Program-made: the position numbers and the translations under genes
Assembly (NCBI GenBank): GCA_005793345.1
Contig: SXSU01000107.1
Coordinates: 1-47,034 of the forward strand
Direction: 5' to 3'
DNA length: 47,034 bases
Source: Bdellovibrionales bacterium
GTDB taxonomy: Bacteria > Bdellovibrionota > Bdellovibrionia > Bdellovibrionales > Bdellovibrionaceae
Notes under the pieces: generated by a model
Told to the model about the DNA's origin: nothing
Seen by the model: the letters and a program-made list of their open reading frames with translations, nothing else
Database searches by the model: none
Part shown: one piece after another, positions 32,394 through 41,747 of the stretch
Layout: each line of letters starts with the position of its first letter
Position numbering within the stretch: the stretch's first letter is position 1

Positions 32394-34202
32394 TTATTTA
32401 AATTTTAAAAGTAAAATAGCCTTTAAGTACTTAGTATGACAATTGATATCAGATCTTAAAATAATCATTTTAGCTTTATACTTAGCAGACGAACCTGATA
32501 AAACAACTGGTTTTAAAGTATTTTGATTGTCAATTTTTTGGGATTTAAAATTTTCTATGGCTTTTACAAAATCTAATTTAATTACATTTGTATTTTGCTC
32601 ATTAGGTTCACCAATCACCAGAGGTCCGTTTTCATATATGGAATAAACCTTATCTTTTTTACCTGGAATATTAAATTCAAATTCAAACTTATCGAAATAT
32701 TCATTTGAAATATTTAGAAAATAATCATAACTTTTTATATCTATAAAATAATTTTCTATGTCACTTAAATCTGACCAATAACTAATGCAATCACGAGAAT
32801 CAATTTTATTATTTTGCATTCCAATTGGTTGATTAAGTTCTTGATACTCGTAACTAAAAATATTTAATTCTTTTAATTTCAACTGTAATTTTTTTATTAA
32901 ACTAATTTTTAATTCAAAGTTATTTCTAGGTGCAATTAGCTGATTTATATTTTCATTGGTGACAAAATTTTCTAAACCTCCATTTGATTCTATAAATTCT
33001 AATGAATCATATATTTTTCTAACATCTCTTAATTTCCAAATTTTAATATTAAAATCCTCAAAGGTATTATATTGGTTAGAATATTTTTTTAGGGTTAGAT
33101 AAAATAACTTTGTTTGACTATAAATCGAAATTTGAAGTGGATTAAATGGTCCCCAAATTGTAGCACTTAAAGAAATTACACACACTAAAATAATCTTTCG
33201 CAATTCTAGTCTATTAAACTTAGTCCAAAGCAAAAATGATATTATAGCTAACATATAAAGTAGTACTAAATAAAATCTATAAATCGTGAATCCATACTCA
33301 TTTATACGTTCATAAATCCCAAACCCCATTAATATAAAAAGTGGTAAAAAACACCAGTGCAGTAAATATTCAAACTTCCAAATTCCTTTTTTTTGATTAA
33401 ATTGATATGTAAATAATGAACGTAAAAGAATAAATAATAAATATGCAACCCCAATTGGTACACTTACCATCCCTCGAGGTAGTGATTTTTCAACGAGAAT
33501 TTTGACTAAATAGATAAGTAAAACTATAATATAAATAATTACTAATGGTTTAAAAAGTAAATTCAAAAGCCTTTCAATTCGATTGGGAATTTTATAAAAA
33601 AAACCTTCAACTTTATCTGGTTCAATATTTAAAAAAGTAAATAAAAATATAGGTAAAAGAGGAAATAAAAAAGCATAAATTAAATACACTAAAGTTTTAG
33701 GAATTTGCAATAACAGCAAATCTCGAAGTACCCAATTCAGTAGCAATAATAAAGCTGTTACAATTAAAGTAATTATTAGTGAATTAAAAAGTTTAATTAT
33801 TAAAGATAATACCCAATGTATTCCCAATTCTTCTTTTTGAAGTACACTTTTTGGGCTCAACACAAAAATTAATACACTAATACAACATAAATGTATTAAT
33901 GGAGTGAAATTATTTTTGAATTGATAATCAGCAAGTGCTCCTATTAAAAATGCGAATATTGTAAGTAAAAAAGATTTAATTTTATTATATTTTGTACTGT
34001 AAAAAAAATATTCACTCGCCAAACAAATTGGTAAAGCAATATAGTAACCTGTCATCAAAATATTTAAAATTTCATTATCACTTGATGTACTTGATTTTAC
34101 AAAGTAGAAAAATTGAATTACAAAACCAAACAATGAATACAAAACTATGAATAATCGAGTACAAATAAAATTAATAAATTGAGAATATAAAAATTTTGGC
34201 AT
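32394..34202 (-). CDS. DUF4153-like polytopic membrane protein
   Basis: 602 residues. The first ~360 hold about 11-12 hydrophobic segments (e.g. LFIVLYSLFGFVIQFFYFV, LIITLIVTALLLLLNWVL, VIIYIIVLLIYLVKI). Then INEYGFTIYRFYLVLLYML, the pattern I associate with DUF4153, and another two helices to ~355. The last ~250 residues are soluble (LRDVRKIYDSLEFIESNGG), probably extracytoplasmic. Function unknown for the family. Single leftward gene. Confidence 0.7.
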   Translation of the reverse strand: MPKFLYSQFINFICTRLFIVLYSLFGFVIQFFYFVKSSTSSDNEILNILMTGYYIALPICLASEYFFYSTKYNKIKSFLLTIFAFLIGALADYQFKNNFTPLIHLCCISVLIFVLSPKSVLQKEELGIHWVLSLIIKLFNSLIITLIVTALLLLLNWVLRDLLLLQIPKTLVYLIYAFLFPLLPIFLFTFLNIEPDKVEGFFYKIPNRIERLLNLLFKPLVIIYIIVLLIYLVKILVEKSLPRGMVSVPIGVAYLLFILLRSLFTYQFNQKKGIWKFEYLLHWCFLPLFILMGFGIYERINEYGFTIYRFYLVLLYMLAIISFLLWTKFNRLELRKIILVCVISLSATIWGPFNPLQISIYSQTKLFYLTLKKYSNQYNTFEDFNIKIWKLRDVRKIYDSLEFIESNGGLENFVTNENINQLIAPRNNFELKISLIKKLQLKLKELNIFSYEYQELNQPIGMQNNKIDSRDCISYWSDLSDIENYFIDIKSYDYFLNISNEYFDKFEFEFNIPGKKDKVYSIYENGPLVIGEPNEQNTNVIKLDFVKAIENFKSQKIDNQNTLKPVVLSGSSAKYKAKMIILRSDINCHTKYLKAILLLKFK

Positions 34203-34283
34203 GAATTACATTAAAGATAATGATACAAATTTTCAATAAAATTATTTTTAGATCTATCAACTCAAAAAAATGACTACTATTCT

Positions 34284-35090
34284 TTAAACTAAATGATCTT
34301 TAAGAGCTTTATGTATCTTTTGAGCGATCAGGTCAAATTTTTGTTGGTCTTTTTTCTGAAAAATTAATTTTACATCAACCATTGGTTTATGAACCCTATA
34401 CGCAATTAACTGTGAATCTTCTTTAGACAACACAGAATTCACAGAAGCAGCCACTTCACTTTCTGGTAAACCCGTTGTTGTGTAAATTATTTGAGTCCAT
34501 TTTAAATTTTCAGGAACTAGATTTTTAATTTTAGGTAAAATTTCATTGGTGTATATATTTTGTAATTCTTTAGGAGGCCCAGGTAAAACATAAACTTGAA
34601 TTAAATTTAACCCTTGAAAATTGATTGAAAAGCCATCTGCTGTGCCAACTTGATTTTCAAGAATGATGGCATCTTTTGGAAAGTAACTTTGATTTTTATG
34701 CATATCGCGAATTTGAACACTCTTAAAATTTAATTTTGCTACAACTCTAGCCCAATTGTCCTCACTCCAATTGAGAGGTTGTTTAACAAACTTAGCAACA
34801 ACCTCTCTCGTAAAATCATCGGTTGTAGGGCCTAATCCACCGGTCACAAAAATCAAATTACAGCTGCAAGTAAATGTTAAAAACTTTAATGCATTATAAA
34901 TTAATTCATGATCATCTGGCACGGCCATATGATGAGTTATCGCAAAACCCTCTTTAAAAAGTTCCTGCGATAACCATTGGGTATTTGAATTTAAAATTTG
35001 CCCAGTAGTAATCTCTGTTCCTACGGCAAGGATAGCAACATTAAAATTTAAATTCTCAAGACTAGATTCCAGATTTATGTCTTTCTTCAT
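34284..35090 (-). CDS. CinA-like protein, molybdopterin-binding (MoCF) domain only
   Basis: 268 residues. AILAVGTEITTGQILNSNTQ, VTGGLGPTTDDFTREVVAKF and YVLPGPPKELQNIYTNEILP are the CinA N-terminal MoCF-like motifs. In Bacillus- or Thermus-type CinA a ~160-residue NMN-deamidase domain follows; here the protein ends after the linker domain. The N-terminal part is related to ADP-ribose/NAD pyrophosphatase activity. It starts 29 bp inside the nuoI end, so it is co-translated with the complex I genes. Confidence 0.8.
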   Translation of the reverse strand: MKKDINLESSLENLNFNVAILAVGTEITTGQILNSNTQWLSQELFKEGFAITHHMAVPDDHELIYNALKFLTFTCSCNLIFVTGGLGPTTDDFTREVVAKFVKQPLNWSEDNWARVVAKLNFKSVQIRDMHKNQSYFPKDAIILENQVGTADGFSINFQGLNLIQVYVLPGPPKELQNIYTNEILPKIKNLVPENLKWTQIIYTTTGLPESEVAASVNSVLSKEDSQLIAYRVHKPMVDVKLIFQKKDQQKFDLIAQKIHKALKDHLV

Positions 35091-35586
35091 CGTCTACTGT
35101 AGAAACAATGCCACCTTTTAATTGCGGACGGTATGCGAGTTTTTCAATATTATAAATAAAGTTTGAACCATTAACTCCTGGAGTTTGCCACTCTGGACCC
35201 ATACGAATGGCATCCACAGGACAAGCTTCTTCACAATAACCACAATACACACATCTTAAAATATCAATTTCATAACTTATCGGATATTTTTCAACAGATG
35301 CATCTTGGCTTTCTGCCGCTACAATTTTAATACAATCTGCAGGACAATTGGTGGCACATAACATACATGCTGTACATCTCAAACTGCCATCTTTTTTTAC
35401 TGTTAAAATATGATTACCTTTAAATCGAGGTCCATACTCATATTTTTCTTCAGGATAATTAATAGTAGTCATTTGTTTTTTATTAAACAAATTTTTTATC
35501 ATATGACTAAATGTGATTCCGAGTCCTGTTAAAATTCCAGATAAATACCAACTTGAGTTAGGACCTTTTTTTTGAACAACACTCAT
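35062..35586 (-). CDS. nuoI: NADH-quinone oxidoreductase subunit I
   Basis: 174 residues, the ferredoxin-like subunit carrying clusters N6a and N6b between NuoG and NuoB. Two 4Fe-4S motifs: Cys71, 74, 77 and 81 (CTACMLCATNCP) and Cys112, 115, 118 and 122 (CVYCGYCEEACP). The N-terminal amphipathic segment (LSGILTGLGITFSHMIKNLF) lies on the membrane face. It starts in a 4-bp overlap (ATGA) with the nuoG stop. Confidence 0.95.
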   Translation of the reverse strand: MSVVQKKGPNSSWYLSGILTGLGITFSHMIKNLFNKKQMTTINYPEEKYEYGPRFKGNHILTVKKDGSLRCTACMLCATNCPADCIKIVAAESQDASVEKYPISYEIDILRCVYCGYCEEACPVDAIRMGPEWQTPGVNGSNFIYNIEKLAYRPQLKGGIVSTVDDEERHKSGI

Positions 35587-37175
35587 GGATTTCCTCCTGG
35601 ACGATAAGTAAATTCATTTTTCTTACGAGTTTCATAAGTCACAGTACTTGCGTTTTTATTAAGATCAATCAAAGGATCAATATGCTCAACCGTCACATCT
35701 CCACCTGAAATTAAAGTTGCAACTTCAGACAAGGTTAATGCTTCACTTACTATAGTCGTAGCTCTTTTAACTTTTTGCGCAGTTCCTGCATAATTAATAT
35801 AGGTACCATTTTTTTCAACAAAAGTTTTTGTAGGAATAATCCAAACATTACCTTGAAAACCTTCAAACCACTCATGCTTACATGCCGACAAAATAATTAA
35901 ATTTTTAGCCTTTGAAAATAAATCTAATTTTTCTCTCACATCAGGATAAACTGTATGATTATCAGGAAATGCGACTACTAAAGTTTTAACTGTTCCTGCA
36001 TTTAGTTCTTTTACTAATTCATCAAAAGGAGATCCTGAGGTTGGCACTTGATGTTTTTCAAAAGCTTGTTCTAATCCCTTAGTATTTGGATTTTTATCTC
36101 CACGAATTAAAAGACCATCAAACTCATTCCATTTTTCTGGATTATTTTTCCAATGGTATATTTTTTTAGATTTAAATTGATTTACAAAAGTCGTAACCAT
36201 TGAATACATCTCTTCAGTGGTTGGTTGACCAGTCATCACTAAAGAAGCACCTTGAAGTGCACCATTCGATAAATTTCTAAATATATCTTTAGCCGCTGCT
36301 CCAGCCGTGAGTTCATGAAAAGCTGTTCCTTCAGATTTAACTCGTGCTTTTAATAAACGATTTTCTGGATTTACAAATTTATAAGTATCACGACCCTCAT
36401 CACACATCCAATATCCATTTATGCTTGGATTATTAAATGGCTTAATTCTAAAAACTCCCTCTTTATTAAAGAAAACTTTTACACTACAACCCGTTGAACA
36501 ACCAGTACAAATAGTTTGCGCTTCTTTAAGATACCATACTCTTTGTTTAAAACGAAAATCTTTAGAGGTTAAAGCACCCACAGGACAAATATCTACAACA
36601 TTTACGGAGTATTTATTACGTAATGGTTTATCATCAAAAGTTCCAATCTCACTACGATCTCCACGATTAAAAATACCAAGCTCATTTGTTTTTGTAACTT
36701 CATCTGTAAAACGCACACAACGAGAGCATAAAATACAACGTTCAGAATCTAAAACAACACGATCACCAAGATCTACAACTTTTCTTTTTTTAACCTTATG
36801 TTCAGCCATTTCAGAATCATACTGCCCATATTCCATATATTGATCTTGCAATCCACACTCACCGGCTTGGTCACAAATAGGACAATCAAGTGGATGATTA
36901 ATTAAATGAAAATCAAGTCCCCATTTAACTGCATCTTTAACTTTAGCACTCGTATTATTAATTTTCATTCCTTCTGTGACCACAGTATTACATGCGATTT
37001 GAACACGAGGATTTCCTTCAATCTCAACCATACACAAACGACAAACTCCAGCAACACTTAAGCCAGGATGCCAACAGTAGTGAGCAATTTTTTGTCCATT
37101 TTCATGCATTGCTTGAATAATAGTTGTTCCATCTTTAACTTCTAATTCTTTACCATTAATGGTGCATTTGGGCAT
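35583..37175 (-). CDS. nuoG: NADH-quinone oxidoreductase subunit G (short form)
   Basis: 530 residues from ATG 37175 (GAGGAG 6 bases upstream; a TTG at 37181 is less likely). The N-terminal [2Fe-2S] ferredoxin has YCWHPGLSVAGVCRLC. Next is the His/Cys N5 site (LDCPICDQAGECGLQ), then CILCSRCVRF and DICPVGALTS. CTGCSTGCSVKV marks the start of the molybdopterin-like domain, which is much reduced: about 300 residues against ~650 in E. coli NuoG. The clusters carry electrons from NuoF/E toward NuoI. Overlaps the end of nuoF. Confidence 0.93.
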   Translation of the reverse strand: MPKCTINGKELEVKDGTTIIQAMHENGQKIAHYCWHPGLSVAGVCRLCMVEIEGNPRVQIACNTVVTEGMKINNTSAKVKDAVKWGLDFHLINHPLDCPICDQAGECGLQDQYMEYGQYDSEMAEHKVKKRKVVDLGDRVVLDSERCILCSRCVRFTDEVTKTNELGIFNRGDRSEIGTFDDKPLRNKYSVNVVDICPVGALTSKDFRFKQRVWYLKEAQTICTGCSTGCSVKVFFNKEGVFRIKPFNNPSINGYWMCDEGRDTYKFVNPENRLLKARVKSEGTAFHELTAGAAAKDIFRNLSNGALQGASLVMTGQPTTEEMYSMVTTFVNQFKSKKIYHWKNNPEKWNEFDGLLIRGDKNPNTKGLEQAFEKHQVPTSGSPFDELVKELNAGTVKTLVVAFPDNHTVYPDVREKLDLFSKAKNLIILSACKHEWFEGFQGNVWIIPTKTFVEKNGTYINYAGTAQKVKRATTIVSEALTLSEVATLISGGDVTVEHIDPLIDLNKNASTVTYETRKKNEFTYRPGGNP

Positions 37176-38460
37176 GGGCAACTCCTCTCACTTTAGAGCG
37201 TCCTTCACGGACATAAAATTCAAATTCATCTCTAAACTTAGAAACAAAACTTAATACAGGTAATGCTGCCGCATCTGAAAGGGCACAAATAGTTTTCCCC
37301 TTCATATTATTAGCAACTTTTTCTAATAGCTCGATATCTTGCAATCGTCCTTTTCCATTCAATATAGAATGAACAATTTTATCTAACCATCCAGTACCTT
37401 CGCGGCAAGGTGTACATTGGCCACAACTTTCATGGTGATAAAAATGAGTCAACACTCCTAACAAATCGACCATACATTGTGAATCATCAATAACAATGAC
37501 AGCACCGCTACCAAGCATGGAGCCCATTCCTGCTAAACATTCATAATCTAAATTACAACGTTCAACTTCTTCTGCAGTTAAGACAGGTGCCGATGATCCC
37601 CCTGGAATTACGGCTTTTAATTTACGCCCAGGTTTTAAACCGCCACCCAAATCATAAATTAATGATTTTAACGGAAACGCTAAAGGCACTTCATAGTTAC
37701 CTGGTTTTACAATATTACCACTCAATGAAAATAATTTTGTACCACAAGATTTTTCAGTGCCCCATTTTTTATAAGTAGATGCACCATCTCGCATAATATT
37801 AACAACAGCAGCAAGCGTTTCAACATTATTTACTATTGTTGGTTTTTTTAAATATCCTTGAATTGCTGGAAATGGAGGTTTTAATTTAGGTTGCCCTTTC
37901 TCACCTTCAAGAGATGAGATCATTCCAGTTTCTTCTCCGCAAATATATGCTCCAGCTCCCCAGTAAACATCCAAATCAAAATTAAAACCTGATCCCAAAA
38001 TGTTTTTACCAAGAAATCCCGCATCGTAAGCTTCACGCAAAGCTTTTTCTATTACGCCAGTTGGTTTTTTATATTCACCACGAATATAAATATATCCCTT
38101 ATTTGAACCAACAGCAAAACCAGAGATAATCATACCTTCTATCAATTGATGGGGAGCCTCTTCAAAAATTAAACGATCTTTGAAAGTACCAGGCTCACCC
38201 TCATCTCCATTACAAAGTAAGTAACGAGGTTCACCATTTTTAGGTAAGAAGCCCCATTTAACTCCAGTGGGAAAACCTGCTCCACCTCGACCTCTTAATC
38301 CAGAAGCCTTTACCTCATCAATTATTTGTTGAGGTTGAAGACCTAAAGATTTTTTTAATGTTTCATAACCACCAAGTTTTTTATAACCCTCAATAGTTTT
38401 ATACTCAGGATTACTGTAGTGTTCAGACAAATATTTTACTTCAAGATTTTTAGTATCCAT
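37156..38460 (-). CDS. nuoF: NADH-quinone oxidoreductase subunit F
   Basis: 434 residues. Binds NADH and FMN: GLRGRGGAGFPTGVKWGF at ~54-71 and YLLCNGDEGEPGTFKDRL. N3 [4Fe-4S] site in ESCGQCTPCREGTGWL with a further Cys in KTICALSDAAALP. NADH enters complex I here. Starts 2 bp after nuoE and overlaps nuoG by 20 bp, so the three are translated together. Confidence 0.96.
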   Translation of the reverse strand: MDTKNLEVKYLSEHYSNPEYKTIEGYKKLGGYETLKKSLGLQPQQIIDEVKASGLRGRGGAGFPTGVKWGFLPKNGEPRYLLCNGDEGEPGTFKDRLIFEEAPHQLIEGMIISGFAVGSNKGYIYIRGEYKKPTGVIEKALREAYDAGFLGKNILGSGFNFDLDVYWGAGAYICGEETGMISSLEGEKGQPKLKPPFPAIQGYLKKPTIVNNVETLAAVVNIMRDGASTYKKWGTEKSCGTKLFSLSGNIVKPGNYEVPLAFPLKSLIYDLGGGLKPGRKLKAVIPGGSSAPVLTAEEVERCNLDYECLAGMGSMLGSGAVIVIDDSQCMVDLLGVLTHFYHHESCGQCTPCREGTGWLDKIVHSILNGKGRLQDIELLEKVANNMKGKTICALSDAAALPVLSFVSKFRDEFEFYVREGRSKVRGVAHAQMHH

Positions 38461-38462
38461 AA

Positions 38463-38936
38463 TTACTTGAGCCCCTTAATGATTTCTACAGCTTTTTCTG
38501 CAGTGAGGTTTTCATAGTATTCATCGTTTATTTGCATCATTGGTGCTGTTCCACAAGACCCCAAACATTCGACAAATGAAAAACAATATTTTCCATCCAA
38601 TGAAATATCATTTATTTTTGTATGCATTTTATTTAATACTTCGGAAGCCACTTCTCTACTTCCATTTAAAACACAAGAAATATTATTACAAAACTGAACA
38701 TGATACTGCCCTACTGGCTTTTGATTGAACATTGTATAGAACTTAAAAACTTCATTGATTTTAGAGGCTGGAAGTCCCATCACTTCCGATAAATATCCAA
38801 TAATCTCTTCAGAAATCCATCCCCCATTTTCTTTTTGTGCAATATACAGCGCAGGGATGATAGCTGAATTCTTGCTCTCATATCTTTTTAACTCTTCTTG
38901 GACTTTTTTAAGTCCTTCGTCTGATAACTTAAACAT
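38463..38936 (-). CDS. nuoE: NADH-quinone oxidoreductase subunit E
   Basis: 157 residues, thioredoxin-like fold with the N1a [2Fe-2S] cluster bound by Cys83, Cys88, Cys124 and Cys128 (CNNISC and CLGSCG). Family-typical QKENGGWISEEIIGYLSEVM. Partner of NuoF. GGAG precedes the ATG. A 141-bp gap with a hairpin separates it from nuoCD, so nuoEFG(I) may have its own promoter. Confidence 0.94.
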   Translation of the reverse strand: MFKLSDEGLKKVQEELKRYESKNSAIIPALYIAQKENGGWISEEIIGYLSEVMGLPASKINEVFKFYTMFNQKPVGQYHVQFCNNISCVLNGSREVASEVLNKMHTKINDISLDGKYCFSFVECLGSCGTAPMMQINDEYYENLTAEKAVEIIKGLK

Positions 38937-39004
38937 AATGCGGACTCCGCTAAAAACAATCCATAATAAATAAAAATTAAAATGGAAGTTGTACTTTTTG
39001 TTTG

Positions 39005-39026
39005 GAGTGATTTTTAATAATCACTC
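39005..39026. terminator. Hairpin in the nuoCD-nuoE gap
   Basis: 8-bp arms GAGTGATT/AATCACTC, 6-base loop. The T run lies on the plus-strand side, so on the leftward nuo transcript it is not a canonical terminator. It could be an attenuator or a processing/stability stem. Confidence 0.45.
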
Positions 39027-39077
39027 TTTTAATTTATTTTAAATCTCAATAAATAATTTAATACATATCATCTAATA

Positions 39078-40763
39078 TTATCTATCTAACTCTCCAGCAA
39101 TAACGTTCATACTTGCAACAGTGGCAATGGCATCAGCAATTAATGTTCCTTTAACTACACTTGGGAAGGACTGATAAATTGCAAAGCATGGAGGTCTTAC
39201 TTTTAAACGATAAGGATTTGCAGAACCATCTGATACGAGATAAAAACCCAATTCACCATTAGCAGCTTCTGTCGCATCATATATTTCACCAACTGGAGGT
39301 CTAAATCCTTTTACAACCAACATAAAATGATTCATCAATCCTTCAATATTTCCATAAACATCTTTTTTAGCTGGTAAAACAATATTTTTATCTCGAATTG
39401 TGTAATCACCTTCTGGCATATTTTTACAAACTTGCTCTACTATACGAATAGATTGTCTCATCTCTTCAACACGCACTAAATAGCGATCAAAAATATCTCC
39501 ATTAGTTCCAATAGGAACATCAAAATCCAATTGCTCATAACCATAATAGGGTTGAGCTTTACGAAGATCATGTGCTACACCAGATGCTCTTAATAAAGGA
39601 CCAGTGTATCCCCACTGAATAGCTTCATGGGGTTTAATAGGACAAACACCTTCAGTTCTTTTTCTAAAAATTTTATTTCCAATTAATAATTGATCTATTT
39701 CATCAATAGCAACTTTCATTTCTTTACAAAATGCTAGAACCTCTTGAATCCAAGCAGGACTTGCATCTTGAGCCATTCCTCCCACTCGAGTAAGAGCCAC
39801 TGTCAAGCGTGAACCACAAAGTCTTTCAAACAATGTATAAACTTTTTCACGATATGTAAACAAATGGAAAAAACCAGTTAAGGCACCAAGATCCACAGCA
39901 CCTGTACCGACTGCTATGATGTGATCAATAACACGAGAAAGTTCTGATAAAATTACTCGTAATGCTTTTGCTTTTGGTGGGATATCAACACCCAATAATC
40001 TTTCAACAGTTTTACAATAGCCAACATTATTCATTGGAGCAGAACAATAATTTAACCGATCAGTATAGGGAATGACTTGATTGTAAGTGTGGGTCTCGGC
40101 CATCTTTTCAAAACATCTATGAAGGTAACCAATTTCAACATTGGCTCGAACAATTGTTTCGCCATCAAGCTCTGCCATAATCCGTAATGTTCCATGGGTC
40201 GCAGGATGTGAAGGCCCAATATTTATTGGTACAAATTTTGGATCTAAAATGGTTCCATCAACACCATTTTCGTTATCAAATTGCAAGGGCAATACAGTTG
40301 TACATTGTTGTTGTTGATTGGCTTCATAATCTTTACGTAATGGATGACCTACAAACTCATGATGTGTTAAGATTTTTTTAAGATTGGGATGATTTTTAAA
40401 TGGGATACCAAATAAATCAAAGGCTTCTCTTTCAAACCAATCAGCACCTTTCCAAATAGAAATAACAGAATCAACCCATTCATTTTCTTTAACATTAGTT
40501 TTTACTCGCAATCGATTATTATTAGCAGATGAGTATAAGTGGTAGACCACTTCAAAACGCTGTTCTCTATCTGGATAATCCACACCACAAATATCGATTA
40601 AAAAATCAAACTGATTATTTTCTTTTAAAGATTTTAAAAGAACAAAAATTTCTTCTTTAGGTGCAACAATAACATCATCACCAAAATTTGTAGCAAAGAA
40701 TAAGTTATCAACTTTTACATTGCTAGATAACTGTTGTTTAAGTGTATCTATTGTAAGACTCAT
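39078..40763 (-). CDS. nuoCD: Fused NADH-quinone oxidoreductase subunits C and D
   Basis: 561 residues from ATG 40763, which shares ATGA with the nuoB stop and has AAAGGA 8 bases upstream. ~1-165 is NuoC ([41 protein letters not shown]). ~185-561 is NuoD ([48 protein letters not shown]-equivalent [20 protein letters not shown]), which with NuoB forms the quinone site. The C-D fusion is known in several proteobacterial groups. Confidence 0.95.
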   Translation of the reverse strand: MSLTIDTLKQQLSSNVKVDNLFFATNFGDDVIVAPKEEIFVLLKSLKENNQFDFLIDICGVDYPDREQRFEVVYHLYSSANNNRLRVKTNVKENEWVDSVISIWKGADWFEREAFDLFGIPFKNHPNLKKILTHHEFVGHPLRKDYEANQQQQCTTVLPLQFDNENGVDGTILDPKFVPINIGPSHPATHGTLRIMAELDGETIVRANVEIGYLHRCFEKMAETHTYNQVIPYTDRLNYCSAPMNNVGYCKTVERLLGVDIPPKAKALRVILSELSRVIDHIIAVGTGAVDLGALTGFFHLFTYREKVYTLFERLCGSRLTVALTRVGGMAQDASPAWIQEVLAFCKEMKVAIDEIDQLLIGNKIFRKRTEGVCPIKPHEAIQWGYTGPLLRASGVAHDLRKAQPYYGYEQLDFDVPIGTNGDIFDRYLVRVEEMRQSIRIVEQVCKNMPEGDYTIRDKNIVLPAKKDVYGNIEGLMNHFMLVVKGFRPPVGEIYDATEAANGELGFYLVSDGSANPYRLKVRPPCFAIYQSFPSVVKGTLIADAIATVASMNVIAGELDR

Positions 40764-41305
40764 GTTAAAAGTCCTTTCCATTGATCTTTCCAAGGGCGAG
40801 GTTGTTGTAATGCAATCATTCGTTGAAGAGACATTACTCCATCTAACACAGCCTCAGGAGTTGGTGGACAACCAGGTACATAAACATCTACGGGTATAAC
40901 TTTATCACAACCTTGAAGTACATGGTAAGCGCGATAAAAACCACCGGAGCTAGCACATGCGCCCATTGCAATAACGTATTTTGGTTCCAACATTTGTTGA
41001 TAAATTCGGACTAAAATAGGTGCCATTTTTTCGGTGATGGTTCCAGCAACAAGTAATAAATCCGCTTGTCGTGGAGAGAATCGAACAACTTCAGCTCCGT
41101 AACGAGCTAAATCATATCTTGGTCCCATGACAGACATCATTTCGATACCGCAACATGCGGTTCCAAAGGGTAATGGCCATAATGCATTTTTTCTTCCCCA
41201 AGCCACGATATCTTCTAACCGCGAAGTGAAAGCAAAAGACTTTGATAACTCTTCATCTGAAGGCTGCACATTCACAGGAACGCGAGCATTTGTATTCATA
41301 AACAA
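40760..41305 (-). CDS. nuoB: NADH-quinone oxidoreductase subunit B
   Basis: 181 residues. Carries cluster N2, the last before quinone: Cys51 and Cys52 ([10 protein letters not shown]), Cys117 (MGACASSGG) and Cys146 ([11 protein letters not shown]). The N-terminal ~20 residues are a variable extension. AAGGATTTG precedes the ATG. First gene of the leftward nuo run; no nuoA upstream, where a gene-free ~440 bp spacer begins. Confidence 0.96.
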   Translation of the reverse strand: MFMNTNARVPVNVQPSDEELSKSFAFTSRLEDIVAWGRKNALWPLPFGTACCGIEMMSVMGPRYDLARYGAEVVRFSPRQADLLLVAGTITEKMAPILVRIYQQMLEPKYVIAMGACASSGGFYRAYHVLQGCDKVIPVDVYVPGCPPTPEAVLDGVMSLQRMIALQQPRPWKDQWKGLLT

Positions 41306-41747
41306 ATCCTTTTACTTCTCCAGAATAAATCTGGACGAAAACTAGTTTTACCAGACACAATTGCGAGAAGTTTTTTTCTTTTTTTTAATTTCAACCTAAG
41401 GTTTCATAATATAAGTTCATGTTATTAATTCAATTAAACAATTTTATACAACAAAATTTAAATGGTAAATAGAACATGTTGTCACGATTAAAATAATAGA
41501 AAATGCCACGAAAATAATATTTCTACTTGTCAAATTGAATTTTAAAAGCAAGACTTTCTGTCAATTGGAAAGCTACTTTCGGAGGGATCGTAGTTTTTCA
41601 ATATAATAAAATGATTTAATATTTATATTAAACAAGAAAAAAACTGCTCATGATTATGTTTGATACAATTGCGAAGCAATCAATCAGACTTAAATATGAG
41701 AAGTTATTTCTTAAAATAAATTTAAATCACTACAAGGAGGGGATATT
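41306..41747. other. Divergent spacer upstream of nuoB and the protease gene
   Basis: 442 bp with no gene. It contains the palindromic element at 41640-41707 and, at 41560-41600, a short imperfect hairpin (GCTAC...GTAG then TTTTT) in a less AT-rich patch. Both promoters must lie here; I cannot pick them confidently. Confidence 0.4.
41640..41707. repeat. Palindromic intergenic element, copy 5
   Basis: 68 bp: AAAACTGCTCATGATTATG, then an inner hairpin ATTGC-GAA-GCAAT, then ATCAGACTTAAATATGAG, ending AAGTTAT. Opposite orientation to copies 3 and 4 and slightly longer. The only copy lying wholly upstream of genes on both sides. Confidence 0.85.

Noticed and set aside
41560..41600. Short hairpin in a less AT-rich patch as a possible riboswitch or sRNA
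   Set aside because: Only a 4-5 bp stem, and no known riboswitch consensus recognised; left as a note in the spacer entry.
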